In this document: one piece after another, positions 44,305 through 52,837 of the stretch
How the letters are laid out: every line of letters begins with the position of its first letter
How positions within the stretch are numbered: the stretch's first letter is position 1
Source of the DNA: Shewanella cyperi
Lineage (GTDB): Bacteria; Pseudomonadota; Gammaproteobacteria; Enterobacterales; Shewanellaceae
Direction of reading: 5' to 3'
DNA length: 64,000 nucleotides
Assembly: GCF_017354985.1 (NCBI RefSeq)
Contig: NZ_CP071501.1
Span: 1,631,501 to 1,695,500, forward strand
The notes under the pieces: generated by a model
The model's input: only the letters and a program-made list of their open reading frames with translations
Told to the model about the DNA's origin: nothing
Database searches by the model: none
Made by a program: the position numbers and the translations under genes

Positions 44305-44392
44305 TGCCAAGGGGTGTCTGCCGATTGCAGACTGAGATGTCACATGACAAACCCTTAGAACCTGATCCGGCTGATACCGGCGTAGGAATGGG
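44305..44392 (+). promoter_or_regulatory. TPP riboswitch (THI element)
   Basis: The conserved parts of the thi-box are all present: GGGGTGTCTG, CTGAGATGTCACA, ACCCTTAGAACCTGATCCGG and GATACCGGCGTAGGAA. It binds thiamine pyrophosphate. It lies directly before a TonB receptor, a YkoF-like protein, a PnuC/PnuT-type permease and a kinase, and so identifies the set as a thiamine uptake and salvage operon. Confidence 0.96.
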
Positions 44393-44427
44393 CCATCTGC
44401 ACACTTCTAATCCGCTAAAGCGTTGCC

Positions 44428-44454
44428 GGATCTCAAACCAGACATTTGAGGTCC
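44428..44454 (+). promoter_or_regulatory. Ribosome-site-sequestering hairpin of the TPP riboswitch
   Basis: Positions 44428-44437 pair with 44445-44454 over 10 positions (one G-U) around a 7-base loop. The right arm contains the GAGGT ribosome site of the TonB receptor gene. The absence of a T-tract indicates translational rather than transcriptional control. Confidence 0.7.
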
Positions 44455-44458
44455 TATT

Positions 44459-46687
44459 TTGAGCAAGACATCGTTCAGTAAAAGTTTTTCTTCTCCGCTG
44501 CTGACCAAGGCGCCTGTGGCCCTGGCGATTGCGGCTGCCCTGGGCTCGGTTGCTGTTCAGGCCGCCGACGCGCCATCCGACAAGGCCGGTGCCGATCCCG
44601 AAGCGATGGAAGTCATGTTGGTGACCGCCGATTTTCGCGGTATCGCGGTGGAAAAAATTCCCTCCAGTGTGACCGTGATAGATGCGCAGAAAATCGAGGA
44701 TGAGGGCGCCCGTCATTTTGAAGATCTGCTCGGCACTGTGGCCAACTTCAACTGGTCAGGCGGTACTTCCAGACCCCGCTATTTCCAAATTCGCGGTGTT
44801 GGCGAGCAGGAAGAATACAAGGGCGCGCCCAACTCCTCCATCGGCTACCTGATTGATGATATCGACCTGTCGGGTCTGGGTATGGTGTCCAGTATGTACG
44901 ACATGCAGCAGGCGGAAGTGCTGCGCGGCCCCCAGGGAACCCGCTACGGCGCCAACGCCCTTGCCGGTCTGATTTACCTGAAAAGCAAGGACCCCACAGA
45001 GACCTTTGAGCACGGCGCCCGGGTGTCGCTGGGTAATGACAATCTGCGCACCTTCAGCGGTTTCAGCTCAGGCCCCATGATGGACTCGGGGGAACTGCTG
45101 TATCGGGTGGCACTGGAAAAACACTATCAGGACGGCTTCAGGGACAACCTGTATCTTGACCGCAGTGACACCAACGAGCGTGACGAACTGTCGCTGCGGG
45201 CCAAATTTCGCTGGTACGCCAGCGACACCACCCAGGCCGATCTGGTGCTGATGCACGCCAACTTTGACAACGGTTACGATGCCTGGACCTTGGACAACAA
45301 TGGTTTCGATACCCTGACCGATGCGCCGGGCACAGATAATCAGCGCAGCACAGGCATAGGTCTCAAGCTGCATTTCACCGATATTGAGGGGGCCGAACTG
45401 ACCTCGCTCACCTCCTACGCCGCCACCGATCATCACCATGGCTATGACGGCGACTGGGCCAACCCAGAATTCTGGGCGGCAAGACAGTGCGTCGATGATT
45501 ACGATGTCAACGAGAACGGCGACTATGAGGAGCTGTTGCCCTGTCAATACGATTACACCTGGGACAAGCGCGGTGACAGGGCCACAGTGTCCCAGGAATT
45601 TCGTCTGACCAGCACGGATGCGGGCCGCATTTTCGATGGCAGCACCGACTGGCTGCTGGGGATCTACGGCATGGATCTCAAGGAGGACAATAACACCGAG
45701 TCCTTCTACAACGCTTGGCCCGATGAAATGCTGATCTCCAGCTACGAGGCCCGCAACCTGGCACTGTTTGGCCAGCTCGACAGCGATCTCGGCCAGGGTT
45801 ACAACCTGTCGGTCGGTGCGCGTCTGGAGCGTCGTCATGCAGAGTACAGCGACGATGCCGGTGATGCCTTTGACCCGTCAGAAACCATGTGGGGCGGTCA
45901 TATTGCCCTGGGCAAGGCCCTCAACGACAGCCACAATCTCTATCTGCGTTTGGCCCGAGGCTACAAGGCCGGCGGATTCAACATGTCGCTGCCGGTGGAG
46001 CTGGCCGACAAGAAGGAGTTTGATACCGAGATCCTCTACAACTATGAAATCGGTCTCAAATCCAGCTTCTTCGAGGGCAACGCCGACACCAAGCTGGCGC
46101 TGTTCTACATGGACAGACAAGATCAACAGGTATCCGCTTCCCAGCAGGATCCCGAAAAGCCGCAGCGCTTTATTCTGTTTACCGAAAACGCCGGCAGCTC
46201 CAGCAACTACGGCGCCGAGCTGGAAGGTAACTGGTACGCCAGCGACAACCTGCACTTCTACGGCAGTGTCGGCTATCTGCAAACCGAATACGGTGACTAC
46301 AGCTATCAGGACAAGTATGGCGGCGAGGTGGATCTCAGCGGCCGCGAGCTGGCCCATGCCCCCAACTGGACCTGGGCGGTCGGTAGCACCTGGCGCAGCG
46401 ATCGCGGTTTCTTTGTCAACCTCAATGCCAACGGCAAGAGCCAGTTCTACTATTCTGACTCCAATGATTCCAAGTCCAAAGGCTATGGGGTAGTGAACGC
46501 CAGAATGGGTTACGAGGCCGATGCCTGGTCTGTGTATCTCTGGGGGCGCAACCTGCTGGACAAGGAATACGGCGTCCGTGGCTTCTACTTCGGCAACGAG
46601 CCGGACAATGGTTGGGCCGATAAGCAATACATACGTTATGGCGATCCAAGGGCCTTTGGCCTGACCTTTGATTTGCGCCTGATGTAA
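44459..46687 (+). CDS. TonB-dependent outer-membrane receptor, TPP-riboswitch regulated (probable thiamine receptor)
   Basis: The 742-aa protein has a signal peptide (about 1-36, ending VAVQA|AD) and a TonB-box-like EVMLVTADF (about 51-59). A plug domain (about 65-175: IPSSVTVIDAQKIEDEG, VEVLRGPQG-type QAEVLRGPQGTRYGANALAG) is followed by a 22-strand barrel, ending in an aromatic/hydrophobic residue pattern (GLTFDLRLM). TPP control and the following genes indicate thiamine or a precursor as ligand. The start is TTG 44459 with GAGGT 6 bases upstream, inside the sequestering hairpin. Confidence 0.9.
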   Translation: MSKTSFSKSFSSPLLTKAPVALAIAAALGSVAVQAADAPSDKAGADPEAMEVMLVTADFRGIAVEKIPSSVTVIDAQKIEDEGARHFEDLLGTVANFNWSGGTSRPRYFQIRGVGEQEEYKGAPNSSIGYLIDDIDLSGLGMVSSMYDMQQAEVLRGPQGTRYGANALAGLIYLKSKDPTETFEHGARVSLGNDNLRTFSGFSSGPMMDSGELLYRVALEKHYQDGFRDNLYLDRSDTNERDELSLRAKFRWYASDTTQADLVLMHANFDNGYDAWTLDNNGFDTLTDAPGTDNQRSTGIGLKLHFTDIEGAELTSLTSYAATDHHHGYDGDWANPEFWAARQCVDDYDVNENGDYEELLPCQYDYTWDKRGDRATVSQEFRLTSTDAGRIFDGSTDWLLGIYGMDLKEDNNTESFYNAWPDEMLISSYEARNLALFGQLDSDLGQGYNLSVGARLERRHAEYSDDAGDAFDPSETMWGGHIALGKALNDSHNLYLRLARGYKAGGFNMSLPVELADKKEFDTEILYNYEIGLKSSFFEGNADTKLALFYMDRQDQQVSASQQDPEKPQRFILFTENAGSSSNYGAELEGNWYASDNLHFYGSVGYLQTEYGDYSYQDKYGGEVDLSGRELAHAPNWTWAVGSTWRSDRGFFVNLNANGKSQFYYSDSNDSKSKGYGVVNARMGYEADAWSVYLWGRNLLDKEYGVRGFYFGNEPDNGWADKQYIRYGDPRAFGLTFDLRLM

Positions 46688-46743
46688 TCCGCAGAAAACA
46701 GGCGGGCCCGGTTAACCGCTGGGCCCGCCGGAGGGAAAAAGTA

Positions 46744-47004
46744 ATGAAACTGACAGCCGAAATCAGCATGTACCCGCTTAAGGAAGACTATGTGGCTCCC
46801 ATCCGCTGGTTTATCCAGCGCCTGGACAGCTATCCCAATATTGAGCGCCGCACCAATGCCATGGCGACCCAGGTGGTTGGGGACTATGCCGAGGTGATGC
46901 AGATGTTGGCCACCGAGATGCAGGCCGCCCACCAGCAGTTCGGCAAGGCAGTATTTGTCTGTAAATTTATCGGTGGCGCCCTGGATCTGGGCCACAGCGA
47001 GTGA
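46744..47004 (+). CDS. YkoF/MTH1187-like thiamin-binding protein
   Basis: The 86-aa ferredoxin-like protein begins MKLTAEISMYPLKEDYVAPI and includes TNAMATQVVGDYAEVMQML, the pattern of the thiamin/HMP-binding YkoF superfamily. In other bacteria such proteins are found with thiamine transport genes. Lacking a signal peptide, it is probably cytoplasmic and may trap incoming thiamine or HMP. It overlaps the permease gene by 4 bases. Confidence 0.8.
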   Translation: MKLTAEISMYPLKEDYVAPIRWFIQRLDSYPNIERRTNAMATQVVGDYAEVMQMLATEMQAAHQQFGKAVFVCKFIGGALDLGHSE

Positions 47005-47663
47005 CGGACGTGGCAGAAGCAATGACGGCCTGGTTTGGCGCCCTGATGACCCCCTTGCAAACGGCGCTCGGTGAGATGCACGCCATGACGGTGTGGGAAG
47101 GTGTGGCCGTGCTGTTGGCGCTGGCGTATCTGCTGCTTGCCATGCGCGCCAGTGTCTGGTGCTGGGCGGCGGCGTTCCTCAGCACCGCCATTTATACCGT
47201 GCTGTTTTTCAAGGTGATGTTGCTGATGGAATCTTTTCTCAATGTGTATTACATGGCCATGGCCTTCTATGGTTATTGGCAATGGAGCAGGGGCGGGGAG
47301 CGACACCACGGGGTGCAGGTGTGCAGTTGGCCGCTGGCAACCCATTTACGCTTGATTGCGCTGACCTCCATCGTCAGCCTGGCCGTGGGCTATCTAATGG
47401 CAACCTACACCCAGGCCTCTTTTCCCTATCTGGATGCTGCCACCACCTGTTTTGCCGTGATGACCACCTATCTGGTGGCCCGCAAAGTGTTGGAAAACTG
47501 GCTCTATTGGGTGGTGATTGATCTGGTCTCCATTTATCTCTACCTCAGCAAGGGGCTGATGCTGACGTCCTTGTTGTTTGTGCTTTACGTGGGCCTGGCG
47601 GTGGGTGGATTCTTCCTCTGGCGCAACACCATGGCCGAGGAAGCCGAGGCGGTCACGAGATGA
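47001..47663 (+). CDS. pnuT: PnuC-family vitamin permease, probably thiamine (PnuT)
   Basis: This inner-membrane facilitator of 220 aa has seven likely helices. The family signature WxxW region appears as FYGYWQWSRGG (about 88-98), with ENWLYWVVIDLVSIYLY (about 163-179) as the second substrate region. PnuC relatives carry nicotinamide riboside; those in TPP-riboswitch operons carry thiamine. The GTG 47001 start overlaps the previous stop; a GTG at 47010 and ATG at 47022 are alternatives. It overlaps the kinase gene by 4 bases. Confidence 0.87.
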   Translation: MTDVAEAMTAWFGALMTPLQTALGEMHAMTVWEGVAVLLALAYLLLAMRASVWCWAAAFLSTAIYTVLFFKVMLLMESFLNVYYMAMAFYGYWQWSRGGERHHGVQVCSWPLATHLRLIALTSIVSLAVGYLMATYTQASFPYLDAATTCFAVMTTYLVARKVLENWLYWVVIDLVSIYLYLSKGLMLTSLLFVLYVGLAVGGFFLWRNTMAEEAEAVTR

Positions 47664-48622
47664 CGTCGGTGCTGCCGGCCAATGCCTTGGCCTTTGTCGC
47701 TGCCCAGGGATTGGCACAGGCCACTGTTGAGCCCCTGACCCTGGGACTCAGCAACAGTAACTATCGCCTCAGCCTTGGTGACAGTCATTGGGTGCTCAGG
47801 GTTAACTCAGCCGCCAGCAGCGCCTTTTGCCAGCGGGACTTTGAAGCCGCCAACTGGCGTCAGGCCAGCGATGCCGGTCTGGCCCCCAAATTATTAGCCG
47901 TCAGCACTGATGGCCAGTGTTATCTGGCCCCCTGGCTTGAGGACGGCAACTGGCATGAGCTCAATACCGAACTGGCCTGGCGTGAGTGGCACACAGCTGA
48001 TACCGAGCAAGAGCATGATCTCGAGCCTGAGCGCTCGACTCGGACAGGGCTGTTGTTTGAACTGCTTCAAGGCCTGGCAACCTTGCCCGTGCCCGCCAAT
48101 CACAAGGGGTTCAGCCAGCAGTGGCAGGATTATCAGGAGGCCTTGGATGGCTGTTCGTTAGACTGTTCGTTAAGCTGCCCGGATGCGGACAGCGAGTGGG
48201 CGAGGGCCCATGGGCAGTTGCAAGCGAGGCTGCCTGCTATCGAAGCTCACCTGGCGCGTTTGGAGCACAGGTATCTGCCACTGCAATATGTCCACAGGGA
48301 TCTGTCGCCGCTCAATCTCCTGCATCATGAAGGCCGACTCTTTTGCATCGACTTTGAATTCAGCTGTGCCTCCCACCCGCTGTGGGATCTGGCGACCGTG
48401 CTGGCATCCCATCAGTTGAGCGCCGCAGAGCGCAGCGCATTGGCGCAGGATTATCTGGCCTGGCATCCACAGTTGCAGCCGGAAGATGCCACTCTGCTGG
48501 GGGATGCCCTGGCCATGCACTGGTATTTCGCCGCCATCTGGGCGCTGTTGATGGCGGCAGGGAGCCAGGATAAGGTGTTTCTGCTTTGGTTTGACAGATA
48601 CCTGCAACTGGCCAGCGCCTGA
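47660..48622 (+). CDS. thiK: Thiamine kinase-like phosphotransferase
   Basis: The 320-aa protein has the APH/choline-kinase fold: GLSNSNYRLSLGDSHWVLRVN (about 29-49, glycine loop and Lys/Arg strand), catalytic loop YVHRDLSPLNLLHH (about 212-225) and metal motif CIDFEFSCASHPLWDLA (about 231-247). Given the riboswitch operon, it most likely phosphorylates imported thiamine to thiamine monophosphate. The last 27 codons are repeated four more times downstream. The middle segment with Asp/Glu- and Cys-rich stretches (HTADTEQEHDLEPE, CSLDCSLSC) is unusual and includes a small internal duplication. Confidence 0.85.
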   Translation: MTSVLPANALAFVAAQGLAQATVEPLTLGLSNSNYRLSLGDSHWVLRVNSAASSAFCQRDFEAANWRQASDAGLAPKLLAVSTDGQCYLAPWLEDGNWHELNTELAWREWHTADTEQEHDLEPERSTRTGLLFELLQGLATLPVPANHKGFSQQWQDYQEALDGCSLDCSLSCPDADSEWARAHGQLQARLPAIEAHLARLEHRYLPLQYVHRDLSPLNLLHHEGRLFCIDFEFSCASHPLWDLATVLASHQLSAAERSALAQDYLAWHPQLQPEDATLLGDALAMHWYFAAIWALLMAAGSQDKVFLLWFDRYLQLASA

Positions 48623-49171
48623 GCCGGCATTTGATCTGGTTTTCGTTATGCACAGCGTATTTTGCTGTCATATGCCGGGCGCTGTTGATGGCGGCCGGCA
48701 GTGGCAATCTCGTGTTTCTGCTGTGGTTTGACAGATACCTGCAACTGGCCAGCGCCAGAGTCGGTATTTGACTCGATTCTCTCCATGCACAGGGTATTTT
48801 GCTGTCATATGCCGGGCACTGTTGATGGCGGCAGGGAGCCAGGATAAGGTGTTTCTGCTGTGGTTTGACAGGTACCTGCAACTGGCCAGCGCCTGAGTCG
48901 GTATTTGACTTGATTCTCTTCATGCACAGGGTATTTTGCTGCCAAATACCGGGCACTGCTGATGGCGGCCGGTAGTAACGACAAGGTGTTTCTGCTGTGG
49001 TTTGACAGATACCTGCAACTTGCCAGCGCCTGAGTCGGTATTTGACCCGGCACTTCTCCATGCACAGCGAATCTTGCTGTCATATGCCGGGCGCTGTTGA
49101 TGGCGGCCGGCAGTAACGACTCGGTGTTTCTGCTTTGGTTTAACAGATACTTACAATTGGCCAGTGCCTGA
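48542..49171 (+). repeat. 137-bp tandem array derived from the thiK 3' end
   Basis: Five copies begin at 48542 (inside thiK), 48679, 48816, 48953 and 49091. Each starts with an 81-base segment encoding the ThiK C terminus (ALLMAAGS...VFLLWFDRYLQLASA) followed by about 56 bases of spacer, itself conserved (CATGCACAG.GTATTTTGCTG). The period of 137 is not a multiple of three, so copies are not joined as one protein. Differences in the coding part are largely synonymous; amino-acid variation concentrates at the three residues after AGS (QDK, GNL, QDK, NDK, NDS). Copy 2 has lost its stop (TGA to AGA). Confidence 0.93.
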
Positions 49172-49256
49172 CTCGCTCGCATTGATAGCCTTGCTTCCGT
49201 TCACTTGTTAGCCTTGCATTAGTCTGATTTTTCCGGAACAACAAGGAAGCTTGTCC

Positions 49257-50099
49257 ATGAAGCGTGCCCTGGTGGTACTGATGCTGTGTTTTCTGGTGGG
49301 ATGTTCCACCAAGATGTCCTATTACTTTCTCGACTGGGCCATCGAATGGCAACTGGATGATTATGTGACCCTGGACCGGAACCAACAGCACCAATTCGAT
49401 GTGCTGCTTGACAATTTCCTTAAGTGGCACAGACGCGAGGAGCTTAACCGTTACGCTGAGCAGTTGACCGAACTCAAGACACAACTGCAGCAGGGCACCC
49501 TGACCCCGGCGCTGTGGGCCGAGCATATGGACAGAGCCCAGGCCCATTGGTTCAGGTTGTTTGACTATGGGCTTGAAGGCCTGCTGCCACTGATCCAGAG
49601 CTTTAACCAAGCTCAGGTGGATGAAATCATTGCTCAGCTGCGCAAGGATGAGGCCGAACTGGCCGAAGAATATCAGGGCAAGACCCAGGAGCAGTTGGTT
49701 AAAGAATCCGACAAGAGCTTGCAGGAGCAGGCAGAAAAGTGGCTTGGCAAGCTCAGCGAGCGGCAAAAGGCCTTGATCCATAACAGCAACGCCAATCGTC
49801 TGGCCACCCTGGATATGTGGCTGGAGTACCGCCATGAGTGGCTCAGGCAGTTTGAGCAGGCCCTGAATCAGCGCCAGGATGCGGCGCTGCTGCGCTGTCG
49901 CATGACACTGCTGATGACCTCCCCCCAGCGTCTCAAGTCCGAGGCGCACCAGCAGGCTGTAAGGCAGAACACCGAGAACTTCGGCCGTCTGGTGCTCGAT
50001 ATTTACCAGGATTTATCCGACAAACAGCGCCGCAAACTGTGGCGGGAATACGATGATCTGATAGAAGATTTGCGTGAATTGGCGGCTGACGCGCAATAA
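49257..50099 (+). CDS. DUF6279-type lipoprotein
   Basis: The 280-aa protein begins with a lipoprotein signal ending LVGC|STK (Cys16), so it is probably anchored to the envelope. The remainder is mostly helical and highly charged, with an early YYFLDWAIEWQLDDYV motif (about 22-37) typical of DUF6279, and long amphipathic helices (EELNRYAEQLTELKTQLQQG). Function is unknown. ATG 49257 has AAGGA 9 bases upstream; a TTG at 49251 is too close to that site. Confidence 0.82.
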   Translation: MKRALVVLMLCFLVGCSTKMSYYFLDWAIEWQLDDYVTLDRNQQHQFDVLLDNFLKWHRREELNRYAEQLTELKTQLQQGTLTPALWAEHMDRAQAHWFRLFDYGLEGLLPLIQSFNQAQVDEIIAQLRKDEAELAEEYQGKTQEQLVKESDKSLQEQAEKWLGKLSERQKALIHNSNANRLATLDMWLEYRHEWLRQFEQALNQRQDAALLRCRMTLLMTSPQRLKSEAHQQAVRQNTENFGRLVLDIYQDLSDKQRRKLWREYDDLIEDLRELAADAQ

Positions 50100-50155
50100 A
50101 TGCCATTATTGCCGGGTCAGTTGCAGCATGACATTTCCTTAGCCCTGAGGTCCAC

Positions 50156-50764
50156 ATGCTCAACTTTATCACCTCCAGCCTGAATCAATTCGTTGCTTTT
50201 GCCCGTGTGACGGGGGAAAGCTGCGGCCCGCTGTTATTGCGCCTTTATCTGGCACCGATCCTCTTGCAGGCGGGCTACAACAAACTGAGTCACTTTGAGG
50301 ATACCGTGGCCTGGTTTGCCAATCCGGACTGGGGCCTGGGACTGCCGTTTCCAGAGCTGATGGCGGCTCTGGCAGCCGGCAGCGAGTTTTTCGGTGCCAT
50401 ATTGCTGCTGCTGGGATTGGGCACCCGTTTGATTGCCGTGCCCTTGATGGTGACCATGTTGGTGGCGGCAATCACAGTGCATTGGGGCAATGGCTGGTTG
50501 GCCATTGCCGACCCTTCCAGCTGGCTTGCCAATGAACAGGTCATGGCCTCGGCAGAGCGCCTGGCGCGGGCCAGGGAGATCCTGCAGGAATACGGCAACT
50601 ATGACTGGCTCACCGGCAGCGGTAAATTTGTGGTACTCAACAACGGTATTGAGTTTGCGATGACCTATTTTGTGATGTTGCTGGCGCTGTTTGCCATGGG
50701 GGGCGGTCGCTACAGCAGCCTGGACTATTGGTTGGCGCGGCGCTTTGGTAACACCCGGAACTGA
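50156..50764 (+). CDS. DoxX-family membrane protein
   Basis: The 202-aa protein has about four hydrophobic segments in the DoxX pattern: LLLRLYLAPILLQAGYNKLSHF (about 23-44, in two parts), the ELMAALAAGSEFFGAILLLLG segment, a third helix with VTMLVAAITVHWGNGW, and a last helix near 165-183. A soluble insertion of about 45 residues lies before the last helix. Members may act in quinone-linked redox reactions or sulfur chemistry; the role here is unknown. It lies 56 bases after the lipoprotein gene and may share its transcript. Confidence 0.8.
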   Translation: MLNFITSSLNQFVAFARVTGESCGPLLLRLYLAPILLQAGYNKLSHFEDTVAWFANPDWGLGLPFPELMAALAAGSEFFGAILLLLGLGTRLIAVPLMVTMLVAAITVHWGNGWLAIADPSSWLANEQVMASAERLARAREILQEYGNYDWLTGSGKFVVLNNGIEFAMTYFVMLLALFAMGGGRYSSLDYWLARRFGNTRN

Positions 50765-50840
50765 TTGCAGATTTTTACGCTTTTGGGCGGGGGAATTTGG
50801 TATCCTTGCCCCTTCAAAACAGATCACAAGGATTATAAGA

Positions 50841-51389
50841 GTGGATGCGAAGACACTGCTGCTGACCCGTCAGTCCTGCCCGCGCCTGGTGGCACCGGCT
50901 CCCGATGAGCAACAACTGCAAGTCATTCTGGATGCTGCGGCGCGGGTACCGGATCATGCCGGGCTCAATCCCTACGAATTTATCATAGCCACAGGTGAAG
51001 GGCTGGACCGTTTGGCCGCCATTTATGTGGCGGCGGCCAAGGCCCGTGGCGCAGATGAAGCGGCGCTCAACAAGGCACAAACCATGGTGTACCGTGCGCC
51101 CATGGTCATCACCGTGGTGGCCCGGTGCCAACCCCATCCAAAGGTGCCTGTGCTGGAGCAACAACTGGCGGCAGGTTGTGCCGCCATGGCGATGCAGATG
51201 GCGGCCTTCGCCCAGGGGCTCGGCGGGATCTGGCGCACCGGTGACTTCGCCTTCGATGCCAATGTGAATCAGGCCCTGGGGCTGGGTGAGCAGGATCAGA
51301 TAGTGGGTTTTCTCTATCTTGGCACTCCGGCAGTGGTGGCGCCCATCAAGTCGACCCGTGATGGCAGCGCTTTTGCCCGCTGGCTCTAG
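50841..51389 (+). CDS. ydjA: YdjA-type nitroreductase
   Basis: The 182-aa FMN protein closely parallels E. coli YdjA (183 aa), including RVPDHAGLNPYEF, APMVITVVARC, the long conserved AAGCAAMAMQMAAFAQGLGGIWRTG (about 108-132, in parts) and DQIVGFLYLGTP. YdjA is a minimal nitroreductase with an unsettled physiological substrate. GTG 50841 has AAGGA 8 bases upstream. The 3' end overlaps the convergent di-iron gene by 4 bases. Confidence 0.92.
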   Translation: MDAKTLLLTRQSCPRLVAPAPDEQQLQVILDAAARVPDHAGLNPYEFIIATGEGLDRLAAIYVAAAKARGADEAALNKAQTMVYRAPMVITVVARCQPHPKVPVLEQQLAAGCAAMAMQMAAFAQGLGGIWRTGDFAFDANVNQALGLGEQDQIVGFLYLGTPAVVAPIKSTRDGSAFARWL

Positions 51390-52117
51390 ACGGCGATCCC
51401 CACTTCCAGCTTGGCGAACCAGTCCAGAAACTCCTGGACCTGTTCGCCATGGAAGATGCGCCCGTGTTGTGGGCACAGATAGTCAATCTTGAGCTCCCGC
51501 ACCCTGGCGACCCAGTCATTCTTGGCGCGGTTTGATGGCATCCAGCGTTGATGGAAATAGGCCATCTTGGGTATGTGACTGGCCACATCATCGACGAAGA
51601 TATCCGCTTCAGCCCCTTCGAGGGCGGCGCCCACATCCCCCGACATCAACACTTTGGCCACGGGATCGTACACATGAAAGTTGCCCGAGGCGTGCAGGTA
51701 ATGGGCTGGAATAAACTGCAACTCCACCTCACCGACCTGCAGCTTGCCACCCTTGTCGTCCAGCGGCTCGTAACTGATGTTGTGCATACCAAAGTGGCGA
51801 ATAAAGCCCTCCCATAACCAGGGGGCATACAGCTTGGCCTTGGGCAGGGTTTGGTCCCACAGACCCAGTGAAGAGATAATGTCCGGATCCTGGTGGGAGG
51901 CGAACAGATAAGTGAGGTGATCCACCGGCAGGTGGCGTACCAGACTGGCCAGCATGGGAGCAAACAGCTCAATGCCGCCGGGATCCATCAAGAGTGATTG
52001 ATTGCCACTTTGGACCAGGTACTGATTGGTATCGATAATTTTGTCATTTTTTTCAGGATCCCGGCCAAAATACAACCACTTGTGTGTCGGGGTCTCCACC
52101 AGTAACTGGCTTTTCAT
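51386..52117 (-). CDS. Oxygen-binding di-iron protein (MBL fold, ODP type)
   Basis: The 243-aa protein has the metallo-beta-lactamase fold of flavodi-iron proteins without the flavodoxin domain. The metal motif is FASHQDPDIIS (about 72-82), the variant H-x-D-P-D form known from ODP proteins. Further ligands lie in PAHYLHASGNF (about 137), MSGDVGAA (about 158) and CPQHGRIFHG (about 215). Such proteins bind O2 stably and in Treponema act as oxygen sensors for chemotaxis. It follows the coiled-coil gene after 20 bases in the same direction, which suggests a sensor pair. Confidence 0.87.
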   Translation of the reverse strand: MKSQLLVETPTHKWLYFGRDPEKNDKIIDTNQYLVQSGNQSLLMDPGGIELFAPMLASLVRHLPVDHLTYLFASHQDPDIISSLGLWDQTLPKAKLYAPWLWEGFIRHFGMHNISYEPLDDKGGKLQVGEVELQFIPAHYLHASGNFHVYDPVAKVLMSGDVGAALEGAEADIFVDDVASHIPKMAYFHQRWMPSNRAKNDWVARVRELKIDYLCPQHGRIFHGEQVQEFLDWFAKLEVGIAV

Positions 52118-52137
52118 ATTGCCTTCCTTGGTATGGG

Positions 52138-52749
52138 TTAATGGGAATCAAACAGGGAAATGGCGCGGTCTACCCGCTGGCGGATTTGGGCCGCCACTGT
52201 GTCGACCTTGTTGGCCACGTCCACGAAAATGGCCTGGGAGCGGCTGTCGATGCGACAGGCCTCCACCCGGCAGATGGAGGCGAGGGCGGTGGCACCGCGC
52301 AGGGATTGTTTGAGATCCGCCAGTTGCCCCTGCATCCGGTCGAGAATGCGCTGAAATTGTTGTTCCTGTTCGCTGAGGCTGTGTTCGGTCTGCTCTATGG
52401 CCTCGTTCATGCTGGCGTGATATCTGGCATCGGCGGCCTTGCGCTGCGCCAGATGGAAGTGACTCAGGGCCAACGCGGTGCGGGCGGTTTGGGTCGCCAA
52501 CTTGCTGGCATCTCCGGCCAGTTGGTTGATGTCATTGGCGGCCTTTTTGGTGTACCCGGCCAGCTCATCTATGTAATGGGTCAGGGCCTTGAAGCCCAGA
52601 GCGGCGCTGCCGATGCGAGCCGAGGCGGCCTGGGCGTTGCTGGCGGTTAAATTGATTTCCTTGCAGCAGCCCAGGGTCTGATTGAGCTCGGCAGCGACCA
52701 TGGCTGCCGTAACGTAGTAGGGTCTGCGTCCTTGTATCAGGTCTTTCAT
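52138..52749 (-). CDS. Alpha-helical coiled-coil protein encoded with the di-iron oxygen binder
   Basis: The 203-aa soluble protein is predicted almost wholly helical, with heptad-like Ala/Leu/Gln periodicity (for example DINQLAGDASKLATQTA and EQEQQFQRILDRMQGQL). It lacks membrane segments and the conserved hairpin-tip sequence of chemoreceptors, though its composition resembles their signalling helices. Four Cys occur, including a CC pair (LGCCKEIN, about 28) that could bind a cofactor. No family is recognised. Operon position before the oxygen-binding di-iron gene suggests it relays the oxygen signal; this is inference. Confidence 0.65.
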   Translation of the reverse strand: MKDLIQGRRPYYVTAAMVAAELNQTLGCCKEINLTASNAQAASARIGSAALGFKALTHYIDELAGYTKKAANDINQLAGDASKLATQTARTALALSHFHLAQRKAADARYHASMNEAIEQTEHSLSEQEQQFQRILDRMQGQLADLKQSLRGATALASICRVEACRIDSRSQAIFVDVANKVDTVAAQIRQRVDRAISLFDSH

Positions 52750-52837
52750 TGTCTTTTATCCCTATGGTGACGGCTAAAGTATAGCCAGTACTGGAAAAAT
52801 GGTAGTGCCAAAGGCAATATGAAGTAACTGAGCCACA

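Noticed and set aside
48360..49061. Minus-strand open frame of 233 codons through the thiK repeat array
   Set aside because: It is a product of the repeats on the antisense strand, has no ribosome site or family feature, and overlaps the real thiK gene.
48542..49171. CRISPR-like array
   Set aside because: The units are 137 bp with coding content and conserved spacers; CRISPR repeats are 21-48 bp with unique spacers, and no cas gene is nearby.
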